From: Pictodentalium vernedei
Lineage: Eukaryota > Mollusca > Scaphopoda > Dentaliida > Dentaliidae
NCBI GenBank assembly: GCA_031216915.1
Contig: CM062297.1
Span: 543,762,971-543,826,970 of the forward strand
Direction of reading: 5' to 3'
Length of the DNA stretch: 64,000 nucleotides
Shown here: positions 11,901-23,918 of the stretch, one piece after another
Position numbering within the stretch: position 1 is the first letter of the stretch
How the letters are laid out: each line of letters starts with the position of its first letter
The notes under the pieces: model-generated
The model's database searches: none
Seen by the model: the letters and a program-made list of their open reading frames with translations, nothing else
Told to the model about the DNA's origin: nothing
Translations under genes and position numbers: made by a program

Positions 11901-14900
11901 ACCATTTGGTCACTTTTAGGGTCCAATGTGGCCCCTACAAAGGGGTGGGAGGGTGAACCTTAGGATTTGAATAATCTTGTATTTTCGGCGCCACCCTATG
12001 ACACCATTTGTTACGCGAATTTCCATCAATAATTACGATTTTGACCATTTGGTCACTTTTAGGATCCAATGTGGCCCCTAAAAAGGGGTGGGAGGGTGAA
12101 CCTTAGGATTTGAATAATCTTGTATTTTCGGGCGCCACCCTATGATGTCGTTTGTTCCGCGAATTTCCATCAATAATTACGATTTTGACCATTTGGTCAC
12201 TTTTAGGATCCAATCTGGCCCCTAAAAAGGGGTGGGAGGGTGAACGTTTGGATTTGAATAATCTTGTATTTTCGGGCGCCACCCTATGACGCCGTTTGTT
12301 CCGCGAATTTCCATCAATAATTACGATTTTGACCATTTGGTCACTTTTAGGGTCCAATCTGGCCCCTAAAAAGGGGGTGGGTGGGTGAACCTTTGGATTT
12401 GAATAATCTTGTATTTTTGGGCGCCACCCTATGACGCCGTTTGTTCCACGAATTTCCATCAATAATTACGATTTTGACCATTTGGTCACTTTTAGGGTCC
12501 AATCTGGCCCCTAAAAAGGGGTTGGAGGGTGAACCTTAGGATTTGAATAATCTTGTATTTTAGGGCGCCATCCTATAAGACCGTTTGTTCCGCGTATTTC
12601 CGTCAATAATTATGATTTTGACCATTTGGTCACTTTTAGGGTCCAATCTGGCCCCTGAAAAGGGGTGAGAGTGTGATCCTTACGATTTGAATAATCTTGT
12701 GTTTTAGGGCGCCACCCTATAACGCCGTGTGTTCGCCGAGTCTCGGTCAATAATTACGATTTTGACCATTTGGTCACTTTTAGGGTCCAATGTGGCCCCT
12801 AAAAAGGGGTGTGAGGGTGAACCTTAGGATTTGAATAATCTTGTATTTTTGGGCGCCACCCTATGACGCCGTGTGTTCCGCAAATTTCGGTCAATAATTA
12901 CGATTTTGACCATTTGGTCACTTTTAGGGTCCAATGTGGCCCGTAAAAAGGGGTGGGAGGGTGAACCTTAGGATTTGAATAATCTTGTATTTTCGGCGCC
13001 ACCCTATGACGCCGTTTGTTACGCGAATTTCCATCAATAATTACGATTTTGACCATTTGGTCACTTTTAGGGTCCAATCTGGCCCCTAAAAAGGAGTGGG
13101 AGGGTGAACCTTAGGATTTGAATAATCTTGTATTTTCGGGCGCCACCCTATGACATCGTTTGTTCCGCGAATTTCCATCAATAATTACGATTTTGACCAT
13201 TTGGCCACTTTTAGGGTCCAATCTGGCCCCTAAAAAGGGGTGGGAGGGTGAACCTTTGGATTTGAATCATCCTGTATTTTCGGGCGCCACCCTATGACGC
13301 CATTTGTTCTGCGAATTTCCATCAATAATTACGATTTTGACCATTTGGTCACTTTTAGGGTCCAATCTGGCCCCTAAAAAGGGGTGGGAGGGTGAACCTT
13401 TGGATTTCAATAATCTTGTATTTTTGGGCGCCACCCTATGACGTCGTTTGTTCCGCGAATTTCCATCAATAATTACGATTTTGACCATTTGGTCACTTTT
13501 AGGGTCCAATCTGGCCCCTAAAAAGGGGTGGGAGGGTGAACCTTTGGATTTGAATAATCTTGTATTTTCGGGCGCCACCCTATGACGCCGTTTGTTCCGC
13601 GAATTTCCATCAATAATTACGATTTTGACCATTTGGTCACTTTTAGGGTCTAATCTGGCCCCTGAAAAGGGGTTAGAGGGTGAACCTTAGGATTTGAATA
13701 ATCTTGTATTTTAGGGCGCCACCCCATAAGGCCGTTTGTTCCGCGTATTTCCGCCAATAATTGCAATTTTGACCATTTGGTCACTTTTAGGGTCCAATCT
13801 GGCCCCTGAAAAGGGGTGGGAGTGTGAACCTTAGGATTTGAATAATCTTGTATTTTAGGGCGCCACCCTATAACGCCGTGTGTTCGCCGAATTTCGGTCA
13901 ATAATTATGATTTTGACCATTTGGTCAATTTTAGGGTCCAATCTGGCCCATGAAAAGGGGGTGAGAGTGTGATCCTTAGGATTTGAATAATCTTGTATTT
14001 TAGGGCGCCACCCTATAACGCCGTGTGTTCGCCGAATCTTGGCCAATAATTATGATTTTGACCATTTGGTCACTTTTAGGGTCCAATCTGGCCCCTAAAA
14101 AGGGGTGGGAGTGTGAACCTTAGGATTTGAATAATCTTGTATTTTAGGGCGCCACCCTATAACGCCGTGTGTTCGCCGAATTTCGGTCAAAAATTACGAT
14201 TTTGACCATTTGGTCACTTTTAGGGTCCAATCTGGCCCCTAAAAAGGGGTGGGAGTGTGAACCTTAGGATTAGAATAATCTTGTATTTTAGGGCGCCACC
14301 CTATAAGGCCGTTTGTTCCGCTAATTACGGCTAACACTTACGAGTTTGACCATTTGGTCACTTTTAGGGTCCAATATGGCCCCTAAAAAGGGGTTGGAGG
14401 GTGAACCTTAGGATTTGAATAATCTTGTATTTTAGGGCGCCACCCTATAACGCCGTGTGTTCGCCGAATTTCGGTCAATAATTACGATTTTGACCATTTG
14501 GTCAATTTTAGGGTCCAATCTGGGCCCTGAAAAGGGGTGAGAGTGTGATCCTTAGGATTTGAATAATCTTGTATTTTAGGGCGCCACCCTATAACGCCGT
14601 GTGTTCGCCGAATCTCGGTCAATAATTACGATTTTGACCATTTGGTCACTTTTAGGGTCCAGTCTGGCCCCTAAAAAGGGGTGTTAGTGTGAACCTTAGG
14701 ATTTGAATAATCTTGTATTTAGGGCACCACCCTATAAGGCCGTTTGTTCCGCGAATTTCCATCAATAATTACGATTTTGACCATTTGGTCACTTTTAGGG
14801 TCCAATATGGCCCCTAAAAAGGGGTTGGATGGTGAACCTTAGGATTTGAATAATCTTGTATTTTAGGGCGCCATCCTATAAGGCCGTTTTTTCCGCGTAT

Positions 14901-15905
14901 TTCCGTCAATAATTACGATTTTGACCATTTGGTCACTTTTAGGGTCCAATCCGGCCCCTGAAAAGGGGTGGGAGTGTGAACCTTAGGATTTGAATAATCT
15001 TGTATTTTTGGGCGCCACCCTATGACGCCGTGTGTTCCGCGCATTTCGGTCAATAATTACGATTTTGACCATTTGGTCACTTTTAGGGTCCAATGTGGCC
15101 CCTAAAAAGGGGTTGGAGGGTGAACCTTAGGATTTGAATAATCTTGTATTTTCGGGCGCCACCCTATGACGCCGTTTGTTCCACGAATTTCCATCAATAA
15201 TTACGATTTTGACCATTTGGTCACTTTTAGGATCCAATGTGGCCCCTAAAAAGGGGTGGGAGGGTGAACCTTTGGATTTGAATAATCTTGTATTTTCGGG
15301 CGCCACCCTATGACGCCGTTTGTTCCGCGAATTTCCATCAATAATTACGATTTTGACCATTTGGTCACTTTTAGGGTCCAATCTGGCCCCTAAAAAGGGG
15401 TGGGAGGGTGAACCTTTGGATTTGAATAATCTTGTATTTTTGGGCGCCACCCTATGACGCCGTTTGTTCCACGAATTTCCATCAATAATTACGATTTTGA
15501 CCATTTGGTCACTTTTAGGGTCCAATCTGGCCCCTGAAAAGGGGTGGGAGGGTGAACCTTTGGATTTCAATAATCTTGTATTTTCGGGCGCCACCCTATG
15601 ACGCCGTTTGTTCCGCAAATTTCCATCAATAATTACGATTTTGACCATTTGGTCACTTTTAGGGTCCAATCTGGCCCCTAAAAAGGGGTGGGAGGGTGAA
15701 CCTTTGGATTTGAATAATCTTGTATTTTCGGGCGCCACCCTATGACGCCGTTTGTTCTGTGAATTTCCATCAATAATTACGATTTTGACCATTTGGTCAC
15801 TTTTAGGGTCCAATCTGGCCCCTAAAAAGGGGGTGGGAGGGTGAACCTTAGGGTTTGAATAGTCCTGTGTCTTAGGGCGCCACCCAAGAAGGCCATTTAT
15901 TTTTC
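8977..15905. repeat. 144-bp satellite array, about 48 units
   Basis: A 144-bp unit with the conserved words caataattacgattttgacc, tttggtcacttttaggg and gggcgccaccctat is repeated head to tail; exact 144-bp steps are seen at 15181, 15325 and 15469. Monomer variants differ at the junction word (tgttccgcgaatttcc against tgttcgccgaatctcgg). About 10900-11380 and 11620-12100 are the same five-unit block duplicated at a 720-bp offset. Since 144 is 48 codons, minus-strand frames of up to 228 codons stay open with a 48-residue period. These are satellite translations, not genes. Confidence 0.95.
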
Positions 15906-17466
15906 GAATTTCAGCTAAATTTAGAAAGTCGAATAAGGAACTGGGAATAAGTAACGGATTTCACAGCGCTGCGTCTTCACTGAAAATAATCACTGCTTGG
16001 CAAATCAAAAAATCAATACTGACTTAACATTGCCTGTTATATCGACACCAGAATAACTCCTGAAATATTACTTTCCATCAATGAAATGTGATCGACCAAC
16101 TTGATGTTTTAAATAAATGAGTTTCCCACGACTTATGCCATGCATTTAACATGCAGAACAATTTATTATTTTTTAGAACAACGGGTCAAGCACTCCCGAC
16201 ATATCCGTACTTTTACCTGTTTATTCGAATATCTTCGCTCATAATTATTCTATCTGAACATATTATATACCGTCGTAAAGCTTGTGAGCTGTAGTTTAAG
16301 ATGATATCTTAACCACCACAATCCGTTCGGTAATTAAAAAGTTCTAGACTATTATCTGTCAAAACAAACACAAATCCATATTCAACACAGGCATCCCATA
16401 AAATGCACTGACACACTATTTAAATGTACATCCATTTGGTTACAAACAGATTTGTTATATTTTGCACTCAATAACCTACGGATACTATACACCAGTTGTT
16501 AAATGTGTTTAGTGTTAGAGTCGATTTCCTGGAAAATAAAATGTCACTTAACACAACGTCATTTTCTGGGAAGTGGTTTAAATATAGCGCGTCTTCGCTG
16601 AAAATAACCACTGCTTTGCAAATCACAAAATCAATACTGACTTAACATTGTGTGTTTTATCGACACCAGAATAACACCTGAAATATTATTTTCCATCAAT
16701 GAAATGTGATTGACCAACTTGATTTTTGAAATACATGAGTTCCCCGCGACTTATACCATGCATTTAACAGCAGAACAATTTATTATTTTTTAGAACAACG
16801 GGTCAAGCACTCCCAACATATCTGTACTTTTACCTATTTATTCAAATATCTTCGCTCATAATTATTCTATCTGAACATATTATATACCGTCGTAAAGCTT
16901 GTGAGCTGTAGTTTAAGATGATATCTTAACCACCACAATCCGCTTGGTAATTAAAAAGTTATAGACTATTATCTGTCAAAACAAACACAAATCGATATTC
17001 AACACAGGCATTCCAACCATCGTCGTTAAGCTTGAGTGACGTTTTCTGAGACATCCGTGTTGGATATTTATAATCTCAATATGGCGGGAAACAGTTCACT
17101 TGATAGTGAACCAGTGAGGAGAGAAGATCGTTCTTTGTACAGATGAAGTGGATAAGAAGATCATGGCGCAGTTGGAATTCAGGTTCAATTCACAGAGGTG
17201 TGAACCTCATAGTTCCCTTATGTTTTGGCAAAATAAAATACTTTGTGGTTACAAAAGTTAATTGTAGTTGAAGGGATTCAGCTACAACTTTGGTTTGGGG
17301 TTCCGAGCTGAGTTTTTTCATAGCGAAAAACACGGAAGAGAGAAAAACTTAGACGTATCCCCTGTAATCACAAAGTATGCAAATATTTCACACCAATGTG
17401 TTTTTTAAAACCACCAAGTAATACATTTCAAATGGTGTAATGCAATTAGCTTTTGAGTTGCACTCA
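15906..17466. repeat. Intergenic DNA with a 427-bp direct duplication
   Basis: Two copies of one sequence occupy about 15971-16396 and 16588-17014. They are roughly 95% alike over 427 bp, including taccgtcgtaaagcttgtgagc and the region around aacacaggcat. The copies differ by point changes and short indels. The remaining sequence is AT-rich without a gene and runs up to the left end of P1. Confidence 0.85.
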
Positions 17467-17915
17467 AGTTTCCACTGTACATTAATTTATTTTTTATGTT
17501 TGCAAAAGTTTTTATGAAAAAAAACTTTTGCAAACATAAAAAATATTTTTTGTTCTGAAATGTTTTTTCTGTTCTGCAAGTTTTATTTTTTAAGAACATA
17601 TTTTTTGTGTTTGTAAATTATTTTTATGACAAAAACTTTTTCATAAAAATAATTTACAAGCACAAAAAATATGTTCTTAAAAAATAAACTTGCAAAACAG
17701 AAAAAACATTTCAGAACATAAAAATATTTTTTGTTCTGAAATGTTTTTTCCATTTTGCAAGTTTGTGTTTGTAAATTATTTTTATGAAAAAGTTTTTGTC
17801 ATAAAAATAATTTTACAAACACAAACTTGCAAAACAGAAAAAACATTTCAGAACAAAAAATATTTTTTATGTTTGCAAATGTTTTTTCTATTTTGCAAGT
17901 TTTTTTTATTTTTAT
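17467..17915. repeat. P1 left terminal inverted repeat
   Basis: The outer 30-40 bp match the reverse complement of the right end with one mismatch in the first 30. Further in, the repeat is built from nested palindromes of words such as tttgcaaacac, tttttcataaaaat and aacatttcagaac, so each stretch is mirrored once or twice within 450 bp. Terminal repeats of several hundred bp are normal for Polintons and act as replication and integration ends. Confidence 0.75.
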
Positions 17916-18276
17916 AAATAAAACTCCCCAAGTTGGAAAACATTCCTGTCTTTTACACCCAACGACCTCTGGATACTTTACACCAGTTGTTAATGTTGAT
18001 TGAAAGATACACTAACAAATAAAAGCTATAAAATATTTACCACAGGAATATTTCCCATAGAGTGAATGGATTACATTTTATGACTTTTCAAATGTGTATA
18101 AGAAACATTTATTAACAGTATAATTCAGTGGGTATTAAATGTACATTTAAATGCACATTTAAATGTACATTAAAAAGTATAAAAGGAGGAAGAATCTTAG
18201 GTTGATTCACACTTGGTTTTTTGACTTCAAGAAGACAAGACATATTTTCAAAGCTAGAAGACGATAGAAGAAAAAG
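17916..18276 (+). promoter_or_regulatory. P1 PolB upstream region with TATA box
   Basis: TATAAAAG at 18178-18185 lies 92 bp before the PolB start codon. Just upstream, 18138-18172 is a near-palindromic array of aaatgtacattt words (atttaaatgcacatttaaat), a possible binding site or origin-proximal element. The first part repeats a word found near 16487 (ctttacaccagttgtta). Confidence 0.55.
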
Positions 18277-21200
18277 ATGAAGAGACCCATTGAAGAATAT
18301 AGCGAGACAGAGAGTGAAGTAGATAACAAGAAACAGAGAGTAGAATCAGCAAGGGATATATACACCATTCACCCACTCCTACAAAGAACATCAAGAAAAT
18401 TCCATTCCAAATCCCATGTATGCAGAATAACATTCAAACAATTTAATCAAAAGAATCCATTTGACACCCTTGGAAAAGTCTTTGACAGTATGGTAGAAGA
18501 TATTAAAGAAGAATGTGGAGTAGAAGACAACGATCCAATGAGAATATCAGTTAACCACCCAGGATTAGAAATAGGTATATTTATTCCATTTACTAAGGCT
18601 TCGTCTATCACTGGTAACACCATATTAGATGAAATAGAAAAGGTTGTACAATCAAATGATAACTTTACTATCCATGATGGGCAATTATCTTTAGAAATAA
18701 CACACACTTCTCTACCACAAGGGTCTGGGCGACATGCACCAATTTCATTTTCATTTGTTAATAAAATGGTTGGAAACAAGAGAAGTATTATTGAAATTAA
18801 AAATGTTAATGATTCAATGTGTCTCACACGGGCCATTGTAGTGGGAAAGTGTCATGTTGATAAAGATAATTCTGAACTTTGGCAAAAGAAATGGAAAAAT
18901 ATTAGAAATTCTGATAGACCAACACAAGAGTTGGAAGCTAAGGCATTGATGGACAAAGCAGGTCTTGATTATAATATTCCTTGTGGATATGAAGAATATT
19001 ATAAAATACAAGACCTGCTTTACCCATAGTATGTCATCAAAATTCATCCACAGTATGCAAAAAGTGAATTTTTATTCAAACCTCCAGTTACCACCACTGA
19101 TAGTAAAGTTATTCATATTTACCACCATGACCAGCACTTTGATACTATCACAACAATTAAAGGTTTTTAGGATGTCACTACTATTGTGAACTTTGCAGTA
19201 AAGGGGTCCAACAGAGAGAACGTCACATGTGCCCTTTTGGTTGTGTTTGCTATGCTCCAACAAAATGTATTCCCGAACATCCCATCACCTGTTACACTTG
19301 CAATAGACAATTTAGAAGTCCATCATGCTATAATAACCATATCACTACAAAGGGGAAAGAAGAAAAAACAATTTGTCAATTAGTTCAAAAATGTAAAAAG
19401 TGCAATTCATTAATATATCCAACAAAAGGAAAGCACATCTGTGAAGGTTTAAAAAAATGCAAATATTGTCAACAAGTAGTTAATTCTGATCACCAATGTT
19501 TCATTCCAAAATACACTTCACCCGAGGATGAAAAAATACCAAACATTCCATTTTTATTTTTTGATTTTGAAACCACACAAGACTCAGGAGTTCATATCCC
19601 AAATTTCTGTGTTGCTCATCGTGCATGTGGGGAATGTATTTGCAAATCTATAGATCAAGAATGTATTTCCTGTGACAAATTTGGATATAGGCAATCAATA
19701 TTTAAAGGGGAATCTATTTTATCAGATTTTTGTGATTGGCTTTTCAGTAAGGAACATAAAGGCACAACAGCTATTGCTCACAATTTAAGAGGTTTTGATG
19801 GACAATTTATTTTAAGGCACCTCATTGAAACTGGTACAACAACTCCTGATGTAATTATGAATGGGAACAAAATTCTTTCACTTAAAGCTTGTGGTATTAG
19901 ACTTATAGATTCATTAAATTTTCTTTCAATGAGATTGGCACAATTTCCCAAAACATTTGGCTTGACAGAATTAGCAAAAGGTTATTTCCCCCATTTGGCA
20001 AACACACAAGCTTATCAAAATTATATTGGTCCTTATTTAGATCCATCATTGTATATGCCAGATTCGATGTCTCCATCAGATAGGGAAGATTTTATCAAGT
20101 GGTACAACCAAAAATTTACTAGTAATGCCAGATTTGATTTTCAAAAAGAAATGGAATTATACTGTAAATCAGATGTAGATATCTTGCGTAGGGGGTGTGG
20201 GGAATTCAGACAAAAAATTATAGATAGTGATAGCATAGATCCCTTGAGAGAAGCATTTACCTTAGCCGATGCATGTACAAAAGCTTGGAGAAAAAATTCA
20301 CTTCCAGAAAACAAAATGGCAATCATTTCAGACATAGGTTACCCTGCTAAAGTCAAATACTCCATTAAAGCCATTAGATTTTTACAGACAGTTGCACAGG
20401 AAGAAAACATACATATTCAACATGCACTCAATGGTGGGGAAGTTAAAATAGGGGGATATTATGTTGATGGGTTTCACAAAGACACAAATACAATCTTTGA
20501 ATTTTATGGATGTATGTGGCATGGGTGCATGACATGTTACAAAGACAATACACATGAGAAAAATCCAATCAATTTGCTAAGTTACCAAACTTTATACAAC
20601 AATACACAGGAACGCATACACCATTTAGAATCATTAGGGTATAACATGAGAATAACATGGGAACATGAACTTGATGATTTTTGCAAATCAAATCCTGAAG
20701 TAAAATCAACATTAAATTCATTTTTTCCAAACATGGATCCGATTAAACCACGTGAAGCATTATTTGGGGGGAGAACAAACGCCATTAAATTACATCATAA
20801 AATAGACCAAAACACAGACAAAGAAATAAAATACATAGACATCTGTTCACTCTATCCTTATGTCAATAAACACAGAGAATATCCAGTAGGTCATCCAAAT
20901 ATACTCACAAAAGAAAACATAGACATGAATAACATAAGACAGTACAGGGGGCTTATCAAATGTAAAGTTTTACCACCACAATCTCTACACATGCCAGTAT
21001 TACCAATTCACTGCAACAAGAAAATGGTTTTTACACTTTGCAATACATGTGCAGAACAAGAATTAGACAAATGTGAACACACACCAGATCAATGCAGTAT
21101 TACAGGTACATGGACATCTGTTGAACTTTTTAAAGCATTGGGGATGGGATACACATTACCTGACACTTATCAGATTTGGCATTGGGAAGAATGGTCTTCA

Positions 21201-22091
21201 GAAATGTACAAACATTATGTGAACAAATATTTAAAAATGAAACAAGAAGCCAGTGGATATCCAGATTGGGTGAAAACAGAAACAGACAAAGATACATTTA
21301 AGAAAGACTATGCACAAATTGAAAACATACATTTGGAAAATATTGAAAAAAATCCAGGACAAAGATCATTTGCTAAAACCATGTTAAACTGTTTATGGGG
21401 GAAAAGTGCACAAAACAATTTAAAAACAAAAACAGAATACATACAAGACCCATCAAAATATTTTGACCTGATACAAGATAAAGACATCATTATTAAAAAT
21501 GTTGAATTGTTTGAACATGATAAATGTATTTTAGTCAATTACACAAAGTCTACAGATGTTTATGAACCTCACAAATCAGCTAATGTTGCAGTTGCATCTT
21601 TTGTCACAGCTTATGCACGAATGGAATTATATAAAGTAATAGGACGTTTGGGTAGACGAGTATTATATTTTGACACAGACAGTTGTATTTACATCCATAA
21701 CCCCTCACTTTGGAATCCACAAATTGTAAACAGTAGGTTAGGTCAATGGACAGATGAACATCCAGATGCAAAAAATATTGAATATGTAGGATTAGGTCCA
21801 AAAAATTATGGTTACAAATACATTAAAGATGGTCAAATATACACTTCATGTAAAGTTAAAGGAATCACATTAGATTACAATACATCACAGAAAGTCAATT
21901 TTGAATCAATGGTGGAATGTGTACAAGACAGACATAATTACAAAATGAACATTGAATACACACATAGAATTAAACGCAACAAGAACAGACAAGTCACAAG
22001 TGAAAGACAAACCAAAACATTCAGATCTGTGTACACAAAACGTTTTGTAGTGGATAAATATGACTCAAGACCTTATGGGTTTAAGGTATAA
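18277..22091 (+). pseudogene. polB: Polinton family B DNA polymerase (broken)
   Basis: This is the protein-primed-type replicative polymerase of P1. The C-terminal frame (19227-22091) shows cysteine-rich zinc-finger-like segments, then exonuclease motifs FDFET (residues 112-116 of that frame), NLRGFD (186-191) and YCKSD (about 311). Polymerase motifs follow: DICSLYP (about 537-543), GGRTN, K-x3-N-x2-WGK and YFDTDS (814-819). The upstream frame 18277-19026 is its N-terminal domain. An in-frame TAG (19027-19029) interrupts it, and a frameshift near 19167, just before a Cys-rich stretch, separates it from the main frame. The full span of about 1270 codons fits Polinton PolB. All catalytic motifs are intact, but a full-length product cannot be made from this copy. 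Confidence 0.93.
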
Positions 22092-22094
22092 AAG
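22087..22094 (+). promoter_or_regulatory. TATA box overlapping PolB stop
   Basis: TATAAAAG contains the PolB stop codon TAA (22089-22091) and lies 54 bp before the BIR start codon, a plausible core promoter for the next gene. Confidence 0.6.
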
Positions 22095-22140
22095 TACCCT
22101 TCAGATTTCTCATTTTAACTTTGAACACTGAGCAGGCAAG

Positions 22141-22764
22141 ATGTCTCTACCACTTAATCCTACTTATCCTATATACTTGTCAGAGTTAAGAAGACTTTCG
22201 AGTTTTAGTATGACTACAAATCCTATTTTAAAATCCAAGAAAGAAGAATTAGCTAAAGCTGGATTTTTCTATGTGGGAGATGGTAAAGTAAAATGTTTTG
22301 TATGTGGACAAGGTTTAATGAATTGGGAAGAAAAAGATATTCCTTTGCAAGAACATGTTAAGTGGTCACCAAAATGTCCTTATATTCAATTAATAAGAAA
22401 TTGTCAATTATACAAACCACCAACAAGTATGCAAACTCCCCCAGATAAAATATTATCAGTGATGGATTATGGGGTCACTTTAAATCAAATATTTTCAACA
22501 ATGAAAAAATATGACAAGTGTCTAGATGATTTTCCAGATTCTAATTCTTTATTTACACTCATGGTGCTAAATGATCAAAGTACATCATTTAGTACCATAA
22601 TTGCAAGACAAGCTGCAGGACAATTCAAAACTAAGTTAGATAAAATGTTTTCAGATAATGTAGAAAATGATTTTCCTGACTGTCCTGATGTACAAAGTGC
22701 ATGGTGTAATATGGTACCTGATGCACAAAATACATCAGAACAGACAAAAGAATCATCACTTTGA
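22141..22764 (+). CDS. BIR-domain (IAP-like) protein of P1
   Basis: An intact 207-residue frame. Residues 17-83 form a BIR zinc-binding domain with the exact C-x2-C-x16-H-x6-C spacing (C52, C55, H72, C79), plus RRLSSF at the start and WSPKCPY around the last cysteine. BIR domains bind caspases or their activators in inhibitor-of-apoptosis proteins. The remaining 120 residues match nothing I recognise, and there is no RING domain. It lies between PolB and the ATPase, with its own TATA box, so it is part of the element and not a host gene. It probably blocks host cell death during replication, though that function is inferred. It could also be a structural or regulatory BIR protein. Confidence 0.85.
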   Translation: MSLPLNPTYPIYLSELRRLSSFSMTTNPILKSKKEELAKAGFFYVGDGKVKCFVCGQGLMNWEEKDIPLQEHVKWSPKCPYIQLIRNCQLYKPPTSMQTPPDKILSVMDYGVTLNQIFSTMKKYDKCLDDFPDSNSLFTLMVLNDQSTSFSTIIARQAAGQFKTKLDKMFSDNVENDFPDCPDVQSAWCNMVPDAQNTSEQTKESSL

Positions 22765-22772
22765 TTTCAAGC

Positions 22773-23159
22773 ATGGAACCAGTAAGACGTATCTTAGACA
22801 ACAAGATTACATGTAAGGCAATATTATATGCATTTCAATTGATCACTCCTGGTTATCTAACAATAACAAAAGAGTTTATTCATAATCAATTGGGAAAAGA
22901 TGAAATATATGGGGAATTTTGTAATGCATTACAAATCATGAATGCTTTTTACAAAGATAATATAGAAAATATTTGGACCAGAGTTGTGTGGGGTAATATA
23001 ATTTATGATAAAGAAATCATTAATTACTTGTATAGACAATGTGTACCACAAATAGATAGAAGAATAGATTCTTCAGAAACTTTATTTGAGTTAAAAGCAC
23101 CCTTAAAACGAATACCTACTAAAAGACATGAGCAAGGTATGGAATCAGAAAGTATATAA
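22773..23159 (+). CDS. P1 hypothetical protein, 128 aa
   Basis: The frame starts at ATG 22773, eight bases after the BIR gene stop, and runs without interruption to the TAA at 23157-23159. The sequence is mixed helical, charged at the C-terminus, with no signal peptide, membrane segment or motif I recognise. I see no counterpart in P2. The tight spacing suggests it is read with the BIR gene. Confidence 0.6.
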   Translation: MEPVRRILDNKITCKAILYAFQLITPGYLTITKEFIHNQLGKDEIYGEFCNALQIMNAFYKDNIENIWTRVVWGNIIYDKEIINYLYRQCVPQIDRRIDSSETLFELKAPLKRIPTKRHEQGMESESI

Positions 23160-23160
23160 G
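23153..23160 (+). promoter_or_regulatory. TATA box overlapping a stop codon
   Basis: TATATAAG spans the stop TAA (23157-23159) of the preceding gene and lies 46 bp before the ATPase ATG, the same layout as at 22087. Confidence 0.55.
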
Positions 23161-23198
23161 TGAATGATTTGACAAAACTTTTTCACAAAACTACAATT

Positions 23199-23855
23199 AT
23201 GGCATCGAGTGAATGTTTATTGTTTCAACACCCTTGTAATATCTTTATTTCGGGACCTAGTGGTTCAGGAAAAACAGAATTTGTCAAAAAGCTTATTGAT
23301 ATGAAACATGACTTATTTCAAATTCCCCCACAAAAAATTATTTGGTGTTATAAAGAATGGCAAAATACATATACTTTACTTAAAGAAAGTGAAAATATTA
23401 AATTCATAGAAGGTATCCCTGATGATGAATATGAAATTATCAGTGATGTCACTATTCCCCATCTTGTAGTTTTTGATGATATGTTAGGAGATAAAGATGA
23501 AGAAAAAATTAAATTATGGTTCACATGAAAAGGACATCATAGAAATGCAAGTGTCATTTACATTACACAAAATATGTTTCAACAATCTAAATCTAGTCGT
23601 ACCATAAGTTTAAATGCACATTATATGATTTTATTTCAAAATACCAGAGATAAAGGACAAGTTAAAGTATTGGCAAATCAAGTTCAATTACCACATTTAA
23701 ATGCATGTTATCAAGATGCAACAAGTATTGATCATGGTTATTTATTAATTGATTTTCATCCTAGAACTCCTGAGTCTTTGAGATTAAGAACTGATATTTT
23801 TCATCCTTGGGTAACACAAAATGAACATGGTCCCATCATTTATACAAAACTATAA
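23199..23855 (+). pseudogene. Packaging ATPase, FtsK/HerA (A32-like), one stop
   Basis: The start is ATG 23199, ahead of HPCNIFISGPSGSGKT. GPSGSGKT is the Walker A motif and HLVVFDDM the Walker B motif; a downstream ITQN sensor-like segment follows. This family pumps viral DNA into preformed capsids in adenovirus-like, poxvirus-like and Polinton lineages. An in-frame TGA (23526-23528) interrupts it after Walker B, and the same frame then continues to 23855 with sequence aligning to the P2 ATPase (shared KG-x-HHRN, LNSHYMILF-type and GYLLID words). A single-base change of an Arg or Gly codon would explain the stop. Non-functional as it stands. Confidence 0.9.
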
Positions 23856-23918
23856 ATTCCCCATGTTCTAATGAGTTGGTGTTAGTGAGTCAAAGTTTGT
23901 CAACGACTACACATCATC

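Noticed and set aside
15127-15813. A 228-codon minus-strand frame with a 48-residue repeat
   Set aside because: It is the translation of the 144-bp satellite, whose length is a multiple of three; it has no start signal, no domain and the same sequence in shorter frames elsewhere in the array.
8977-15905. A CRISPR-like array
   Set aside because: The repeat is 144 bp with no short repeat and unique spacer pattern; whole units are homologous, so it is a satellite in eukaryotic DNA.
18447-18836. A 129-codon minus-strand frame inside the PolB N-terminal region
   Set aside because: It is antisense to a recognised coding region and has no family similarity.
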